Source: UBA4615 sp964399635
Lineage (GTDB): Bacteria > Pseudomonadota > Gammaproteobacteria > Burkholderiales > Burkholderiaceae_E
NCBI GenBank assembly: GCA_964399635.1
Contig: CAYNRU010000053.1
Location: 1-64,000 of the forward strand
Direction: 5' to 3'
DNA: 64,000 nucleotides
The first letter of the stretch is position 1, and each line of letters opens with the position of its first letter. A program made the position numbers and the translations under genes. The notes beneath the pieces were generated by a model, which was not told where the DNA came from, ran no database searches, and saw only the letters and a program-made list of their open reading frames with translations. Shown here one piece after another: positions 25,982-34,435 of the stretch.

Positions 25982-27658
25982 ATGACACCGACCCCCCGGG
26001 CGCACGCGCTCGAGGCGCTCACCGCACCCGGCCAGCCGTATGCGCTGCAGGACGACGTGATCGACGGACGCGCGTTGCGCCGTTTCACCAACGCGCCCCG
26101 CTCGCTGCGCGCGCTCTACGAGGCGACCGCGACCGACCGCCCCTTCCTCGCCTACGAGGACGAGCGGCTGAGCTTCGTGCAGGCGTGGGCGCAGGCCTCG
26201 CGTATCGGCCACGTGCTGGTGCACGCCTGCGGCGTGGCGCCCGGCGACCGGGTCGCGATCTCGATGCGCAACTACCCTGAATGGATCCTGGCCTTCACAG
26301 CGATCACCTCGATCGGCGCGATCGCGGTCGCGATGAATGCGCACTGGCAGGCCGACGAGATGGCCTACGGGCTTCGCGACAGCGGCGCGAAGGTGCTGCT
26401 CGCCGACCAGGAGCGGCTCGACCGACTGGCCCGCTGCGAGCCGATCCCAGGGCTCGCGGTGCTGGCGGTCCGCGCGAACCGCCTGCCGCCGAGCGTGCGC
26501 GCGCTGTCCTCGCTCACCGACGCCGCGGGTGAGGTCGCCATGCCGGCCGCGGAGGTCGCGCCCGAGGACGCCGCGACCATCCTCTACACCTCGGGGTCCA
26601 CCGGGCACCCCAAGGGCGTCGTGTCGACCCATCGCAACATCCTGTCGGCGCTGATGTCGTGGGAACTCGACCGCGCGGTCAGCGAGCGGGTGGCCGGCAT
26701 CGTGCCCGCCGAGCCCGCAGTGCAGGACGGCACGCTGCTGGCGGTGCCACTGTTCCATGTCACCGGGCTCGCGGCCTCGTACCTGGCGTCGTACAGGCTG
26801 CAGCGACGGGTGGTCTGCATGTACAGGTGGGACGCCGAGGCGGCGGCCGCGCTGGTCGAGCGCGAGCGGCTGGCGTCGGTGGTGGGGCCGGCCGCGGTCA
26901 CCGGCGACCTGCTGCGGGTCGCCCGCGAGGGGCGCCATGACCTCGCCTGCCTGCTGGCGCTCGGCGGAGGCGGCGCGCCGCGCGCGCCCGAGCAGGTCCG
27001 ACAGATCGGCGCGAGCTTCGCCAACGCGCTGCCGATCACCGGCTGGGGCATGACCGAGACCTTCGCGATCGGCGCGGGCATCGGCGGCGAGGACTACCTG
27101 GCGCGTCCGGAGAGCTCCGGTCGCTGCTCGCCGGTGCTGCAGCTGCAGGTGGTCGACGAGCGGGGCGTGTCGCTGCCCGCGGGCGCGCGGGGCGAGCTGA
27201 GGGTACGCGGCGCGTCGCTGTTCCGCGGCTACTGGAACCGCCCCGACGTCGATGCGGAGGTGTTCGACGACGGCTGGTTCCGCACAGGCGACCTCGCCTG
27301 GCTGGACGACGAGGGCTTCGTGTACATCGTCGACCGGATCAAGGACCTGATCATCCGTGGCGGCGAGAACGTCGGCTGCGGGACGGTCGAGGCGGCGCTT
27401 CTCCAACACCCGGCGGTGCACGAGGCGGCCGTCTACGCGGTGCCCGACGAGCGCCTGGGCGAGGAGGTGGGCGCGACGGTCTACTGCGACGACGCGCTCG
27501 ACCTCGATGCGCTGCGCGCCTTCCTGGCGACGCGCCTGGCCGCCTTCGAGGTGCCGCGCCACATCCTGAAGTCGGCCGAGCCGCTGCCGCGCACGCCGTC
27601 GGGCAAGATCCTCAAGCGCCGCATCCGCGAGGCCGCGCTCGGCATCCCCCCTGCCTGA
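25982..27658 (+). CDS. Acyl-CoA synthetase (class I adenylate-forming)
   Basis: This 558-residue enzyme belongs to the ANL superfamily. The P-loop-like motif YTSGSTGHPKGV is near residue 200, the adenylate-binding WGMTE near 355, the hinge GDLAWLDDEGFVYIVDR near 440, and the catalytic lysine lies in PRTPSGKILKR near the C-terminus. It should activate a carboxylic acid with ATP and transfer it to CoA; medium- or long-chain fatty acids or aromatic acids are possible. It stands alone on its strand and is convergent with the diguanylate cyclase 9 bases away. Confidence 0.9.
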   Translation: MTPTPRAHALEALTAPGQPYALQDDVIDGRALRRFTNAPRSLRALYEATATDRPFLAYEDERLSFVQAWAQASRIGHVLVHACGVAPGDRVAISMRNYPEWILAFTAITSIGAIAVAMNAHWQADEMAYGLRDSGAKVLLADQERLDRLARCEPIPGLAVLAVRANRLPPSVRALSSLTDAAGEVAMPAAEVAPEDAATILYTSGSTGHPKGVVSTHRNILSALMSWELDRAVSERVAGIVPAEPAVQDGTLLAVPLFHVTGLAASYLASYRLQRRVVCMYRWDAEAAAALVERERLASVVGPAAVTGDLLRVAREGRHDLACLLALGGGGAPRAPEQVRQIGASFANALPITGWGMTETFAIGAGIGGEDYLARPESSGRCSPVLQLQVVDERGVSLPAGARGELRVRGASLFRGYWNRPDVDAEVFDDGWFRTGDLAWLDDEGFVYIVDRIKDLIIRGGENVGCGTVEAALLQHPAVHEAAVYAVPDERLGEEVGATVYCDDALDLDALRAFLATRLAAFEVPRHILKSAEPLPRTPSGKILKRRIREAALGIPPA

Positions 27659-27667
27659 GCGGCAGGG

Positions 27668-28783
27668 TCAGGCCGTCCCGAGCGCGGCACCGCAACTGCG
27701 GTGGCGCCCGCCCGACTTGGCCAGGTACAGCTGCGCGTCGGCGACCCGCAGCATGTCGGCGGCCGAGCGGGCGATGTCGGCGGTCGCGCCGCACACCCCA
27801 AGGCTGACCGTGATCCAGGGCGCGACGGTGGAGTCGCCGTGCTCGATGCGCAACGCGTCGATCGCGCGGCCCAGGTCACGCGCGACGTGCAGCGCGCCCT
27901 GCAGGTCGGTGTCGGGCAGCAGGCACACGAATTCCTCGCCGCCGTATCGGGCTACCAGGTCGCCAGGCCGCTTGACGCTCGACCTCAGGCACTCGGCGAC
28001 GCGGCGCAGGCAGTCGTCGCCGGCCTGGTGCCCGTAGCGGTCGTTGAACCGCTTGAAGAAGTCGACGTCGATCAGCACGACGCTGAGCGGCGCCTGGTTG
28101 CGGGCCGCGCGTCGCCATTCCGACTCGAGCCGCGCGTCGAAGTAGCGGCGGTTGCACACGCCCGTCAGGCCGTCGACGTAGGCCCACTGACGCAGCCGGT
28201 CCGACTGCGCCTTGAGCGTCAGGTGGGTCCGGACCCGCGCACGGACGACCCGCGCGTTGACCGGCTTGGAGATGAAGTCGACCGCGCCCAGGTCCAGGGC
28301 CTGCGCCTCGGCGGACTCGTCGCTGCGCGAGGTCACGAAGATGATCGGGATATCCCGCGTCGCCGGATCGACCTTGAGGAGCCGGCAGACCTCGTGGCCG
28401 TCCATGCCGGGCATCATCACGTCGAGCAGCACCAGGTCGACGTCGCCGCGCGCGCACAGCGCGAGTCCCTCGACCCCGCTCAGGGCCACCGACACCCGGT
28501 GATCGCCCTCGAACGCATGGCGCAGGATGAACACGTTCATCGACTGATCGTCGACGAGAAGGAGGTGCGGACGGCGATCGGCCAGGTCGCCCGAGCCCGT
28601 GCTCGGATCGGACGCCGGCGCGGCATCGGTACGGGCCTCGCCAGGCCCGGGCACGGCGCTGCCAGGGGGCCGGGTCGCACGCCGCGCGGCGACCGCCGGC
28701 GGCGGGGCTGCGACGACCTCGACCGCGCCGACCGACGCGTCTGCGGCGGTGGATCGTGATGACGGGCCCGGCTGCTTGATCAT
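27668..28783 (-). CDS. Response regulator diguanylate cyclase (PleD-like)
   Basis: This 371-residue protein has an N-terminal disordered stretch of about 70 residues, a receiver domain with acidic pair Asp78/79, phospho-acceptor Asp121 and Lys173, and a C-terminal GGDEF domain. The active site GGEEF is at 281-285. An inhibitory site RPGD lies five residues upstream (272-275), so product feedback by c-di-GMP is expected. It should make c-di-GMP on phosphorylation. No cognate histidine kinase is adjacent. The ATG at 28783 was chosen as the first start before the variable region. Confidence 0.93.
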   Translation of the reverse strand: MIKQPGPSSRSTAADASVGAVEVVAAPPPAVAARRATRPPGSAVPGPGEARTDAAPASDPSTGSGDLADRRPHLLLVDDQSMNVFILRHAFEGDHRVSVALSGVEGLALCARGDVDLVLLDVMMPGMDGHEVCRLLKVDPATRDIPIIFVTSRSDESAEAQALDLGAVDFISKPVNARVVRARVRTHLTLKAQSDRLRQWAYVDGLTGVCNRRYFDARLESEWRRAARNQAPLSVVLIDVDFFKRFNDRYGHQAGDDCLRRVAECLRSSVKRPGDLVARYGGEEFVCLLPDTDLQGALHVARDLGRAIDALRIEHGDSTVAPWITVSLGVCGATADIARSAADMLRVADAQLYLAKSGGRHRSCGAALGTA

Positions 28784-28935
28784 CGCTTCAATGGGTGACG
28801 GGGCGCTGCGGAGGGTGGGCGCCGCCGACCGGCACGCCCGCCGCTTCATTTTCGCCAGACGCGCACGCACCCGATCTGCCGAACTGCGGCAGGCGAACCC
28901 CGCAATTGCGCCCACTCCGCGGGCTGCCGCCGGTC

Positions 28936-29607
28936 TCAGTCGCCCAGGTCGATGGTCGCGGCGAGCGGCAGCGCCGCCAGCCGCGACGGCAACGCGTAGT
29001 CCGCCACGACCCAGGCGCGCCGGGGATGGTCGGCCGCATCCTCGAGCAGCTCGCATAAGAGGTCGCGCGCCGGCCCGTCGAGCGCCGCGAACGGCGCGTC
29101 GAGCAGCGTCACCGCCGCCCCCGACGCGAACGCCACGGACAGCCAGAGCTTGCGGCGGGTCCCGGTCGACAGCCTGAAGAGCTCCTTCGGCACGTGCTCG
29201 CCCAACGCGAAGCCCTCGAGCAGCGCGGCATGCACCGCGGGCTCCCAGCCGGCGCAGCGGCGCGCCTGTGCCTGCACCCACTGCAGGCCCGTCAGCGGGT
29301 CGTCGCGCGCGTCGCGCGGATCGGCGAGGAAGACGGTCGGCGCGGCCCGCTGCAGCACGCCCGCGGCGGGCACGAGCTCGCCCGCCATCAGCCGCAGCAG
29401 CGTGCTCTTGCCGCGGCCGTCGCCGCCGCGCACCAGCGTCAGGCCGGGCGTCACCGCGAAGGACAGCCCGCCGAACAGGCGCCGACCCGGGTGATCGAAG
29501 GCCAGGGCCTCGGCCTGCAGGAGGGCCGGGGCGCCGGAGGCATCGCGATCGGCGGTCGCGGCGGCGGGCGCCGGGGCGGGATCGGGCGCGGAGTCGGGGG
29601 CGGTCAT
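28936..29607 (-). CDS. Degenerate ABC transporter ATP-binding protein, CcmA-like
   Basis: This 223-residue protein has the ABC ATPase fold and resembles CcmA-type heme-exporter ATPases. The Walker A motif GGDGRGKST is intact (61-69). The signature is altered to LSTGTRRK (146-153). Walker B reads VTLLDAP, with Ala171 where the catalytic Glu belongs, the switch region ADYA has no His, and the Q-loop position shows ADPR instead of Gln. It may bind ATP but probably hydrolyses it poorly. No permease gene is adjacent. A long Ala/Pro N-terminus precedes the domain. Confidence 0.72.
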   Translation of the reverse strand: MTAPDSAPDPAPAPAAATADRDASGAPALLQAEALAFDHPGRRLFGGLSFAVTPGLTLVRGGDGRGKSTLLRLMAGELVPAAGVLQRAAPTVFLADPRDARDDPLTGLQWVQAQARRCAGWEPAVHAALLEGFALGEHVPKELFRLSTGTRRKLWLSVAFASGAAVTLLDAPFAALDGPARDLLCELLEDAADHPRRAWVVADYALPSRLAALPLAATIDLGD

Positions 29608-29638
29608 GGCGCCATCCTAGCGCCCCGTCGGGCGCCTC

Positions 29639-29667
29639 TTGACGGGATCCATCATTTCCATAATCAT
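29639..29667 (+). promoter_or_regulatory. Candidate arsR promoter
   Basis: TTGACG (29639-29644) and AATCAT (29662-29667) are separated by 17 bases, a fair sigma-70 match. The stretch is the most AT-rich in its neighbourhood and carries ATCAT twice (29651-29655, 29663-29667). If the match is right, transcription would start at or very near the arsR ATG at 29674, giving a leaderless message; no ribosome site is visible. ArsR would be expected to bind here. Confidence 0.4.
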
Positions 29668-29673
29668 CGAACC

Positions 29674-30012
29674 ATGGAAGAACAAACCGCTGTCGCCGCT
29701 CTCGCCGCGCTCGCCCAGGGCATGCGCCTGCGGATCTTCCGCGCCCTGGTCGGCGCCGGTCCGGCGGGCATGACGCCCGGCGCGCTGGCGGCCACGCTGG
29801 GCCTGCCAGCGTCGACGCTGTCGTTCCACCTCAAGGAGCTGACGCATGCCGACATGGTCACGCAGGAGCGCGACGGCCGGCACCTCATCTATCGCGCCTC
29901 GCTCGGCCGGATGAACGCGCTCCTCGACTACCTCACCGCCCACTGCTGCCAGGGCGCGCCCTGCGAGGCCACGCCCACGGTCGTCTCGTGCACCCCACGG
30001 AGCCCACGATGA
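29674..30012 (+). CDS. arsR: ArsR family arsenical-responsive repressor
   Basis: This 112-residue winged-helix repressor has the recognition helix in LPASTLSFHLKELTHADMV. Its metalloid site is not in the DNA-binding helix: the cysteines are Cys91, Cys92 and Cys97 in AHCCQGAPCE. This C-terminal arrangement matches the Acidithiobacillus-type ArsR, which binds trivalent arsenic with three cysteines. It should repress its own transcription together with arsI and possibly acr3. Its stop overlaps the arsI start (ATGA). Confidence 0.92.
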   Translation: MEEQTAVAALAALAQGMRLRIFRALVGAGPAGMTPGALAATLGLPASTLSFHLKELTHADMVTQERDGRHLIYRASLGRMNALLDYLTAHCCQGAPCEATPTVVSCTPRSPR

Positions 30013-30518
30013 AGCGCTTCCACGTCCACCTGCACGTGAACGACCTCGGCCGGAGCATCGGCTTCTATTCCCGCCTGTTCGCCGCCGAGCCCACCCGCGT
30101 CGAGGCCGACTACGCCAAGTGGATGCTCGCCGATCCGCCCGTCAACTTCGCGATCTCGACGCGCGGCGCGCAGCCGGGCATCGACCACCTGGGCATCCAG
30201 ACCGACGACGCGGACGAGCTCGCCGGGATGAAGGCGCGCGCCGAGGCGGCCGACATGGCGCTGCTGGACGAGGGCACGACCACCTGCTGCTACGCGCGCA
30301 GCGAGAAGCACTGGATCACCGATCCGCAGGGCGTCGCCTGGGAGCACTTCCACACGCTCACCGACATCCCCGTCTTCAACGAGGCGCCCGCGCCGGGCCG
30401 GGCCGCCTGCTGCGCGCCCACCGCGAGCGAGGCGACGCCCGGCGCGGCGCCGCCCGCCGACGCCACCGCCTGCTGCGGCCCGACGGCGCGCGGCAAGCCG
30501 GCGTCGTCGTGCTGCTGA
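30009..30518 (+). CDS. arsI: ArsI-type organoarsenical lyase (VOC family)
   Basis: This 169-residue protein matches the ArsI/CadI branch of the VOC family. ArsI is a ferrous-iron dioxygenase that cleaves the carbon-arsenic bond of trivalent organoarsenicals such as methylarsenite. Expected iron ligands His5, His60 and Glu112 and the arsenic-binding pair Cys93-Cys94 (TTCCYA) are all present. The tail is unusual, with three further Cys pairs at 134-135, 155-156 and 168-169 in a Pro/Ala linker. Translation is coupled to arsR. CadI-like cadmium-induced proteins are the alternative name. Confidence 0.88.
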   Translation: MKRFHVHLHVNDLGRSIGFYSRLFAAEPTRVEADYAKWMLADPPVNFAISTRGAQPGIDHLGIQTDDADELAGMKARAEAADMALLDEGTTTCCYARSEKHWITDPQGVAWEHFHTLTDIPVFNEAPAPGRAACCAPTASEATPGAAPPADATACCGPTARGKPASSCC

Positions 30519-30635
30519 CGCGGCGCGCGCGCTGACGGGGCGACCACAGCACCCGGGCATCGAGCGCCCCGGCCGCGGGCTCCGGGACCGACCACCGAAG
30601 CGGATCCGCGCACGCGCGCCGCAGGGACGCACACG

Positions 30636-31661
30636 ATGGGCCTGTTCGAACGATTCCTCACAGTCTGGGTCGCGCTCGGCATCGCCGCGGGCGTGGCGCT
30701 CGGGCTCGTCGTGCCGGGCCTGTTCCAGGCGGTCGCCGCGCTGGAGCTGGCCCACGTCAACCTCGTCGTCGCCGTGTTCATCTGGGTGATGATCTATCCG
30801 ATGATGATCCAGATCGACTGGTCGGCGATCAGGGACGTGGGTCGGCGCCCAGGCGGCCTGGTGCTGACGCTGGTGGTCAACTGGCTGATCAAGCCGTTCA
30901 CGATGGCCGCGCTCGGCGTGCTGTTCTTCGAGCACGTGTTCGCACCCTGGGTGAGCCCTCAGTCCGCCACCGAGTACATCGCGGGGATGATTCTGCTGGG
31001 CGTCGCCCCGTGCACGGCAATGGTGTTCGTCTGGAGCCAGCTGGTGAAGGGCGATGCCGGCTACACGCTGGTGCAGGTGTCGGTGAACGACCTGATCATG
31101 GTGTTCGCGTTCGCGCCCATCGCGGCCTTCCTGCTCGGCGTCACGCGGATCGTCGTGCCCTGGGAGACGCTGCTGCTCGCCACGGTGCTGTACGTGGTGC
31201 TGCCGCTGCTCGCCGGCATGGCGACACGCCGGCTGCTCGGGCGACGCTCGCCGCGGGCGGTCGGCGACTTAGTCGCGCGCCTCAAGCCCTGGTCGGTCGC
31301 TGGCCTGATCGCGACCGTGGTGCTGCTGTTCGGCTTCCAGGCGCGGACCCTCGTCGAGCAGCCGCTGGTGATCGGGATGATCGCCGTGCCGCTCGTCCTG
31401 CAGAGCTACGGCATCTTCGCGATCGGGTGGATCGGCGCGAGGCTCCTGAAGCTGCCGCACGACATCGCCGGGCCGGCCTGCCTGATCGGCACCTCCAACT
31501 TCTTCGAGCTCGCGGTGGCGGTGGCGATCTCGCTGTTCGGCCTGGAGTCGGGCGCCGCGCTCGCGACCGTGGTCGGCGTGCTCGTGGAGGTCCCGGTGAT
31601 GCTGTCGCTGGTGTGGATCGTCAACCGATGGCCGGGCGCGAGGCGCGCGCCGGCACACTGA
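30636..31661 (+). CDS. Acr3 family arsenite efflux permease
   Basis: This 341-residue membrane protein has about ten hydrophobic helices and matches the Acr3 (BASS-type) arsenite carriers. The conserved Cys126 lies in LLGVAPCTAMVF, the residue needed for arsenite transport in characterised members. It should expel arsenite released by ArsI or by arsenate reduction. It lies 117 bases after arsI, so it may have its own promoter or share the arsR transcript. It is sometimes called arsB in genome annotations, though it is unrelated to E. coli ArsB. Confidence 0.92.
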   Translation: MGLFERFLTVWVALGIAAGVALGLVVPGLFQAVAALELAHVNLVVAVFIWVMIYPMMIQIDWSAIRDVGRRPGGLVLTLVVNWLIKPFTMAALGVLFFEHVFAPWVSPQSATEYIAGMILLGVAPCTAMVFVWSQLVKGDAGYTLVQVSVNDLIMVFAFAPIAAFLLGVTRIVVPWETLLLATVLYVVLPLLAGMATRRLLGRRSPRAVGDLVARLKPWSVAGLIATVVLLFGFQARTLVEQPLVIGMIAVPLVLQSYGIFAIGWIGARLLKLPHDIAGPACLIGTSNFFELAVAVAISLFGLESGAALATVVGVLVEVPVMLSLVWIVNRWPGARRAPAH

Positions 31662-31838
31662 CGCCGCACACCGCCGCCCGCCATACCGGGTCGAGCCTGA
31701 GTCGGTTCGCCGCGGCGGCGCAGACACCGCGGCGTCGCGGGGCCCGAATCGTTTCCGGATGTGACGGCGGGGGCGCGACGCCTTGGAAACACATGCGAGC
31801 GTGAGACCATGCATGGTCTTTCAACCGCACGGACCATC

Positions 31839-32216
31839 ATGAAAAACTCACTGTTGTCGATCATCGCCCTGTCGGCTGCGCTCAGTGGCCCCGTCCTTGC
31901 GCAGGGCACCGCGCCGGCCATGACGTCCAAGGACCCAGTCGTCGTCATGCGCGCCGAGGAGCGTGCCGCCAAGGCCACGTACAAGCAGAAAATGTCCGCG
32001 CTCACCACGGAGCACAAGGCGGCCATCAGCGGCGCCGGCGAAGCCGCCGCCAAGGACGCCAAGGCCAAGGGCAGCGATCCGCTGGTCGCAAGGCGCGACG
32101 CCGAAGCCAAGGCGAAGAAGATGTCGCAAAACGACTACGACATGAAGGTCAAGGCCTTGAAGGCCGAGCGCAAGGCCGCGCTCGACGCCGCAGCCAAGAA
32201 GGGCAAGGGCGCCTGA
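31839..32216 (+). CDS. Lys/Ala-rich exported small protein
   Basis: This 125-residue protein has a signal peptide (MKNSLLSIIALSAALSGPVLAQG). The mature part is a highly charged, Lys/Ala/Glu-rich helix with few hydrophobics, containing MRAEERAAKATYKQKMSAL and MKVKALKAERKAALDAAAKK. It probably forms a long periplasmic helix or coiled coil. I do not recognise a characterised family. The ATG at 31839 gives the clean signal peptide; an in-frame ATG at 31809 adds ten residues. Confidence 0.65.
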   Translation: MKNSLLSIIALSAALSGPVLAQGTAPAMTSKDPVVVMRAEERAAKATYKQKMSALTTEHKAAISGAGEAAAKDAKAKGSDPLVARRDAEAKAKKMSQNDYDMKVKALKAERKAALDAAAKKGKGA

Positions 32217-32251
32217 CGCGCCCGGTGACGGCGCGGTGCGTGCCGCTCAGG

Positions 32252-33031
32252 TCACTTCATCGACTCGAGCACCACGACGATCGCCTGGTCGAACTCCTCC
32301 AGGCCGATCATCCCCAGCCGCGGGAACTCGATGTTCAGTATCACGTTGACCGTGATGGCCATCACGGCTGCGAATGTGATCGAGTGCAGCGAGCTGAACG
32401 TCCGGCTGCCCGCCATCGCGTAGCCGGCCAGCAGCGCCGCCGCGAGCGACAGCCCGAAGAGCAGCAGGAAGATCACCCGCGGCGGGTGCATGAGCGTCGT
32501 ATTCGTGCGCGTGGTCACGATGTCGAACATGTCGTTGAGCGCGGGCATCACCAGCGACGCCACCGCGGGCGAGACGCCCGGGCGCTGTGCCGCTGCGACC
32601 GCCCGGCTCCAGATATCGCCCTGAAGCGCGACCGCGCGTACGACCTCGGCCTGCGCCGCGACCCGGTCGGGCAGCTTGCGGTAGGCCTCGACGCGGGCCG
32701 TGGTGTAGCGGCGGAACAGCTCGCGCAGCTCGGGCTGCACGTCGGCCGGCAGCAGGTCCAGCCGCAGGTAGGCTGTGCCGATGGTGTTGGCCTCCTGCAC
32801 GATCAGCGCGCGCCGATCGTCGAAGCGCGTACTGGCGCCCGAGAAGGTGAACGCGACCATCAGCCCGAGCAGCGCGAACACCGCGCCGTCGATCGCGCCG
32901 CTGCCCGATTGCGCGGACTCCGGGTCGCGGGCCAGCCGGCGCGCGCCGATGTAGCGCCCCAGGTGCAGCAGGGCAACCATGCCTGCGAACAGGCCCAGCG
33001 TTAGGATCAGCGCGATGACGGGCAGAGTCAT
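32252..33031 (-). CDS. DUF4239 bestrophin-like membrane protein
   Basis: This 259-residue protein has two N-terminal and two C-terminal hydrophobic segments around a helical central domain, with the DUF4239 signature FTFSGASTRFDDRRALIVQEANTIGTAYLR. The family is described as bestrophin-like, so an ion-channel role has been suggested but not shown. Its ATG overlaps the stop of the CusF-like gene upstream (ATGA), so it is the third gene of a tightly overlapping unit. Confidence 0.82.
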   Translation of the reverse strand: MTLPVIALILTLGLFAGMVALLHLGRYIGARRLARDPESAQSGSGAIDGAVFALLGLMVAFTFSGASTRFDDRRALIVQEANTIGTAYLRLDLLPADVQPELRELFRRYTTARVEAYRKLPDRVAAQAEVVRAVALQGDIWSRAVAAAQRPGVSPAVASLVMPALNDMFDIVTTRTNTTLMHPPRVIFLLLFGLSLAAALLAGYAMAGSRTFSSLHSITFAAVMAITVNVILNIEFPRLGMIGLEEFDQAIVVVLESMK

Positions 33032-33450
33032 GTTCCAGGTCGTCCGGTCGAGTCGTCGGGGCGGGGGCCGTCCGGGGCGTCGGCACGCGGCGGCCCGGAG
33101 CGCCTGCGCAGCGCGGTGACCGTCATGTCGGCGCCGCGCACGCGCAGGGTGAATCGTACTGCCTGGCCCGGCGCGATGCGGCGCGCGAGCGCGGGCGAGG
33201 CCAGCTCGAACTCCATCGTCATCGGCGGCATCAGGCCCGGGATGTCGTCATGCGCGATGGTGACGAATCTCGAGCTGATCGTGACGACGCGGCCGTTGCC
33301 CTCCACCACGCGCACGGCGTCCTCGGCCGCCGTCCGGACGCAGGCCGGCGCGACGCAGCGCGCGTCGGCGAGCCCTGCCCGCGGCACGGCGGCGACGAGC
33401 AGGGCCGCCAGGCCCACCGCGAGCGGGCAGCGCGGGCGCCGCAAGGTCAA
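33028..33450 (-). CDS. CusF-like periplasmic copper-binding protein
   Basis: This 140-residue protein starts with a signal peptide ending near AGLAD and carries a CusF-like domain (GRVVTISSRFVTIAHDDIPGLMPPMTMEFEL), with a C-terminal Pro/Asp-rich tail. In CusF, Met and His residues of such a motif bind Cu(I) or Ag(I); here His and the MPPMTM methionines are kept. The start is a TTG at 33450 that overlaps the stop of the thioesterase gene as TTGA, and its own stop overlaps the DUF4239 start. No Cus pump gene is nearby. Confidence 0.72.
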   Translation of the reverse strand: MTLRRPRCPLAVGLAALLVAAVPRAGLADARCVAPACVRTAAEDAVRVVEGNGRVVTISSRFVTIAHDDIPGLMPPMTMEFELASPALARRIAPGQAVRFTLRVRGADMTVTALRRRSGPPRADAPDGPRPDDSTGRPGT

Positions 33451-34250
33451 CGCGGGCCGCCCGGCGTACGCAGCAGCGCGAGCTGGCGCGACTGCACGAC
33501 CAGGCGCCCCTGCGCGTCCCACAGCATGCCGTCCTCGAGCAACCGGCCGCCCAGCATGTCGACGGTATCGAAGCGCCCGAGCATCCAGCCCGGGGCGGGG
33601 CGGCGCCGCACCTGCACGGTGAGCGCGACCGTGGGCACCCAGCCCACCGCGCTCACCAGCCCGAATACCGCGGGCGGGAATGCGTCGGCGAACAGCAGGC
33701 TCGCCAGCGTGTCCGGCTCGCGGTCGTCGCGGAACCGGATCCAGCCGCTGACCTGCGCGCGGCCGGCGCCAGCCGCGCGCACCTGGTCCGGGTGCAGGCG
33801 CACCTCGACCCGGTCGAGGATCGGCATCGCGAGGCCCTGCTCGGCGGGCGAGCGTGGCGTACAGTCCCGGGGCGCGGGCATGGCGGGCGGCACGACGGTC
33901 AGCGCGGGCTCGTCGTCGGTCGCGAGGTCGCCGAGCGAGGCCAGCACCGCGAGCCGCGGCGTGCCGTCCTGCAGCAGGGTCGCCCGCGCTGTCCCGAGCG
34001 TGCGCCCGGTGGACAGCACCTCCACCTCGACCCGGCACGGCCGGTCGGGCAGCCCGGGCTTGAGGTAGTGGACCGAGATGCTCAGCGGATCCGGATAGGC
34101 AGGCAGCGCATGTCGCAGTCCGGTGAAGGCGAGCGCGAGCAGGTAGCCGCCGTTGGGGTTGGCGCCGATGTTCCAGCGCGCAGTCACGAGCCCGGTCCAG
34201 GCACGCTCGCCGGCCGGCTCGAGTCGGATGTCGTCGTCGAAGTCGCTCAT
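33447..34250 (-). CDS. Acyl-CoA thioesterase family protein
   Basis: This 267-residue protein has the double-hotdog layout of TesB-like thioesterases. The N-terminal half shows NIGANPNGGYLLALAFTGLRHAL and SISVHYLKPG; the C-terminal half has SAVGWVPTVALTVQVRRRP. Such enzymes hydrolyse acyl-CoA esters in the cytoplasm. It is the first gene of the overlapping unit thioesterase, CusF-like, DUF4239. The ATG at 34250 has a weak GGAA ahead of it; a start at 34268 is possible. Confidence 0.78.
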   Translation of the reverse strand: MSDFDDDIRLEPAGERAWTGLVTARWNIGANPNGGYLLALAFTGLRHALPAYPDPLSISVHYLKPGLPDRPCRVEVEVLSTGRTLGTARATLLQDGTPRLAVLASLGDLATDDEPALTVVPPAMPAPRDCTPRSPAEQGLAMPILDRVEVRLHPDQVRAAGAGRAQVSGWIRFRDDREPDTLASLLFADAFPPAVFGLVSAVGWVPTVALTVQVRRRPAPGWMLGRFDTVDMLGGRLLEDGMLWDAQGRLVVQSRQLALLRTPGGPR

Positions 34251-34435
34251 GGGGGTTCCGCCATGCAATGCCCGTATTGTCCTTCATGCGGCGGGCGGCG
34301 CGCCGCGGGGGGGCCGGCCACCGCCAGGACCGGGCCCGCGGCCGCAGCGGGGGGCGTCCGCGCGCCGGCTTGCGCACAGTGGCGTTCTCGACGACGATCG
34401 ACGCCCCTTCGCACCGATCGCGCCCCGCTCCCGCC

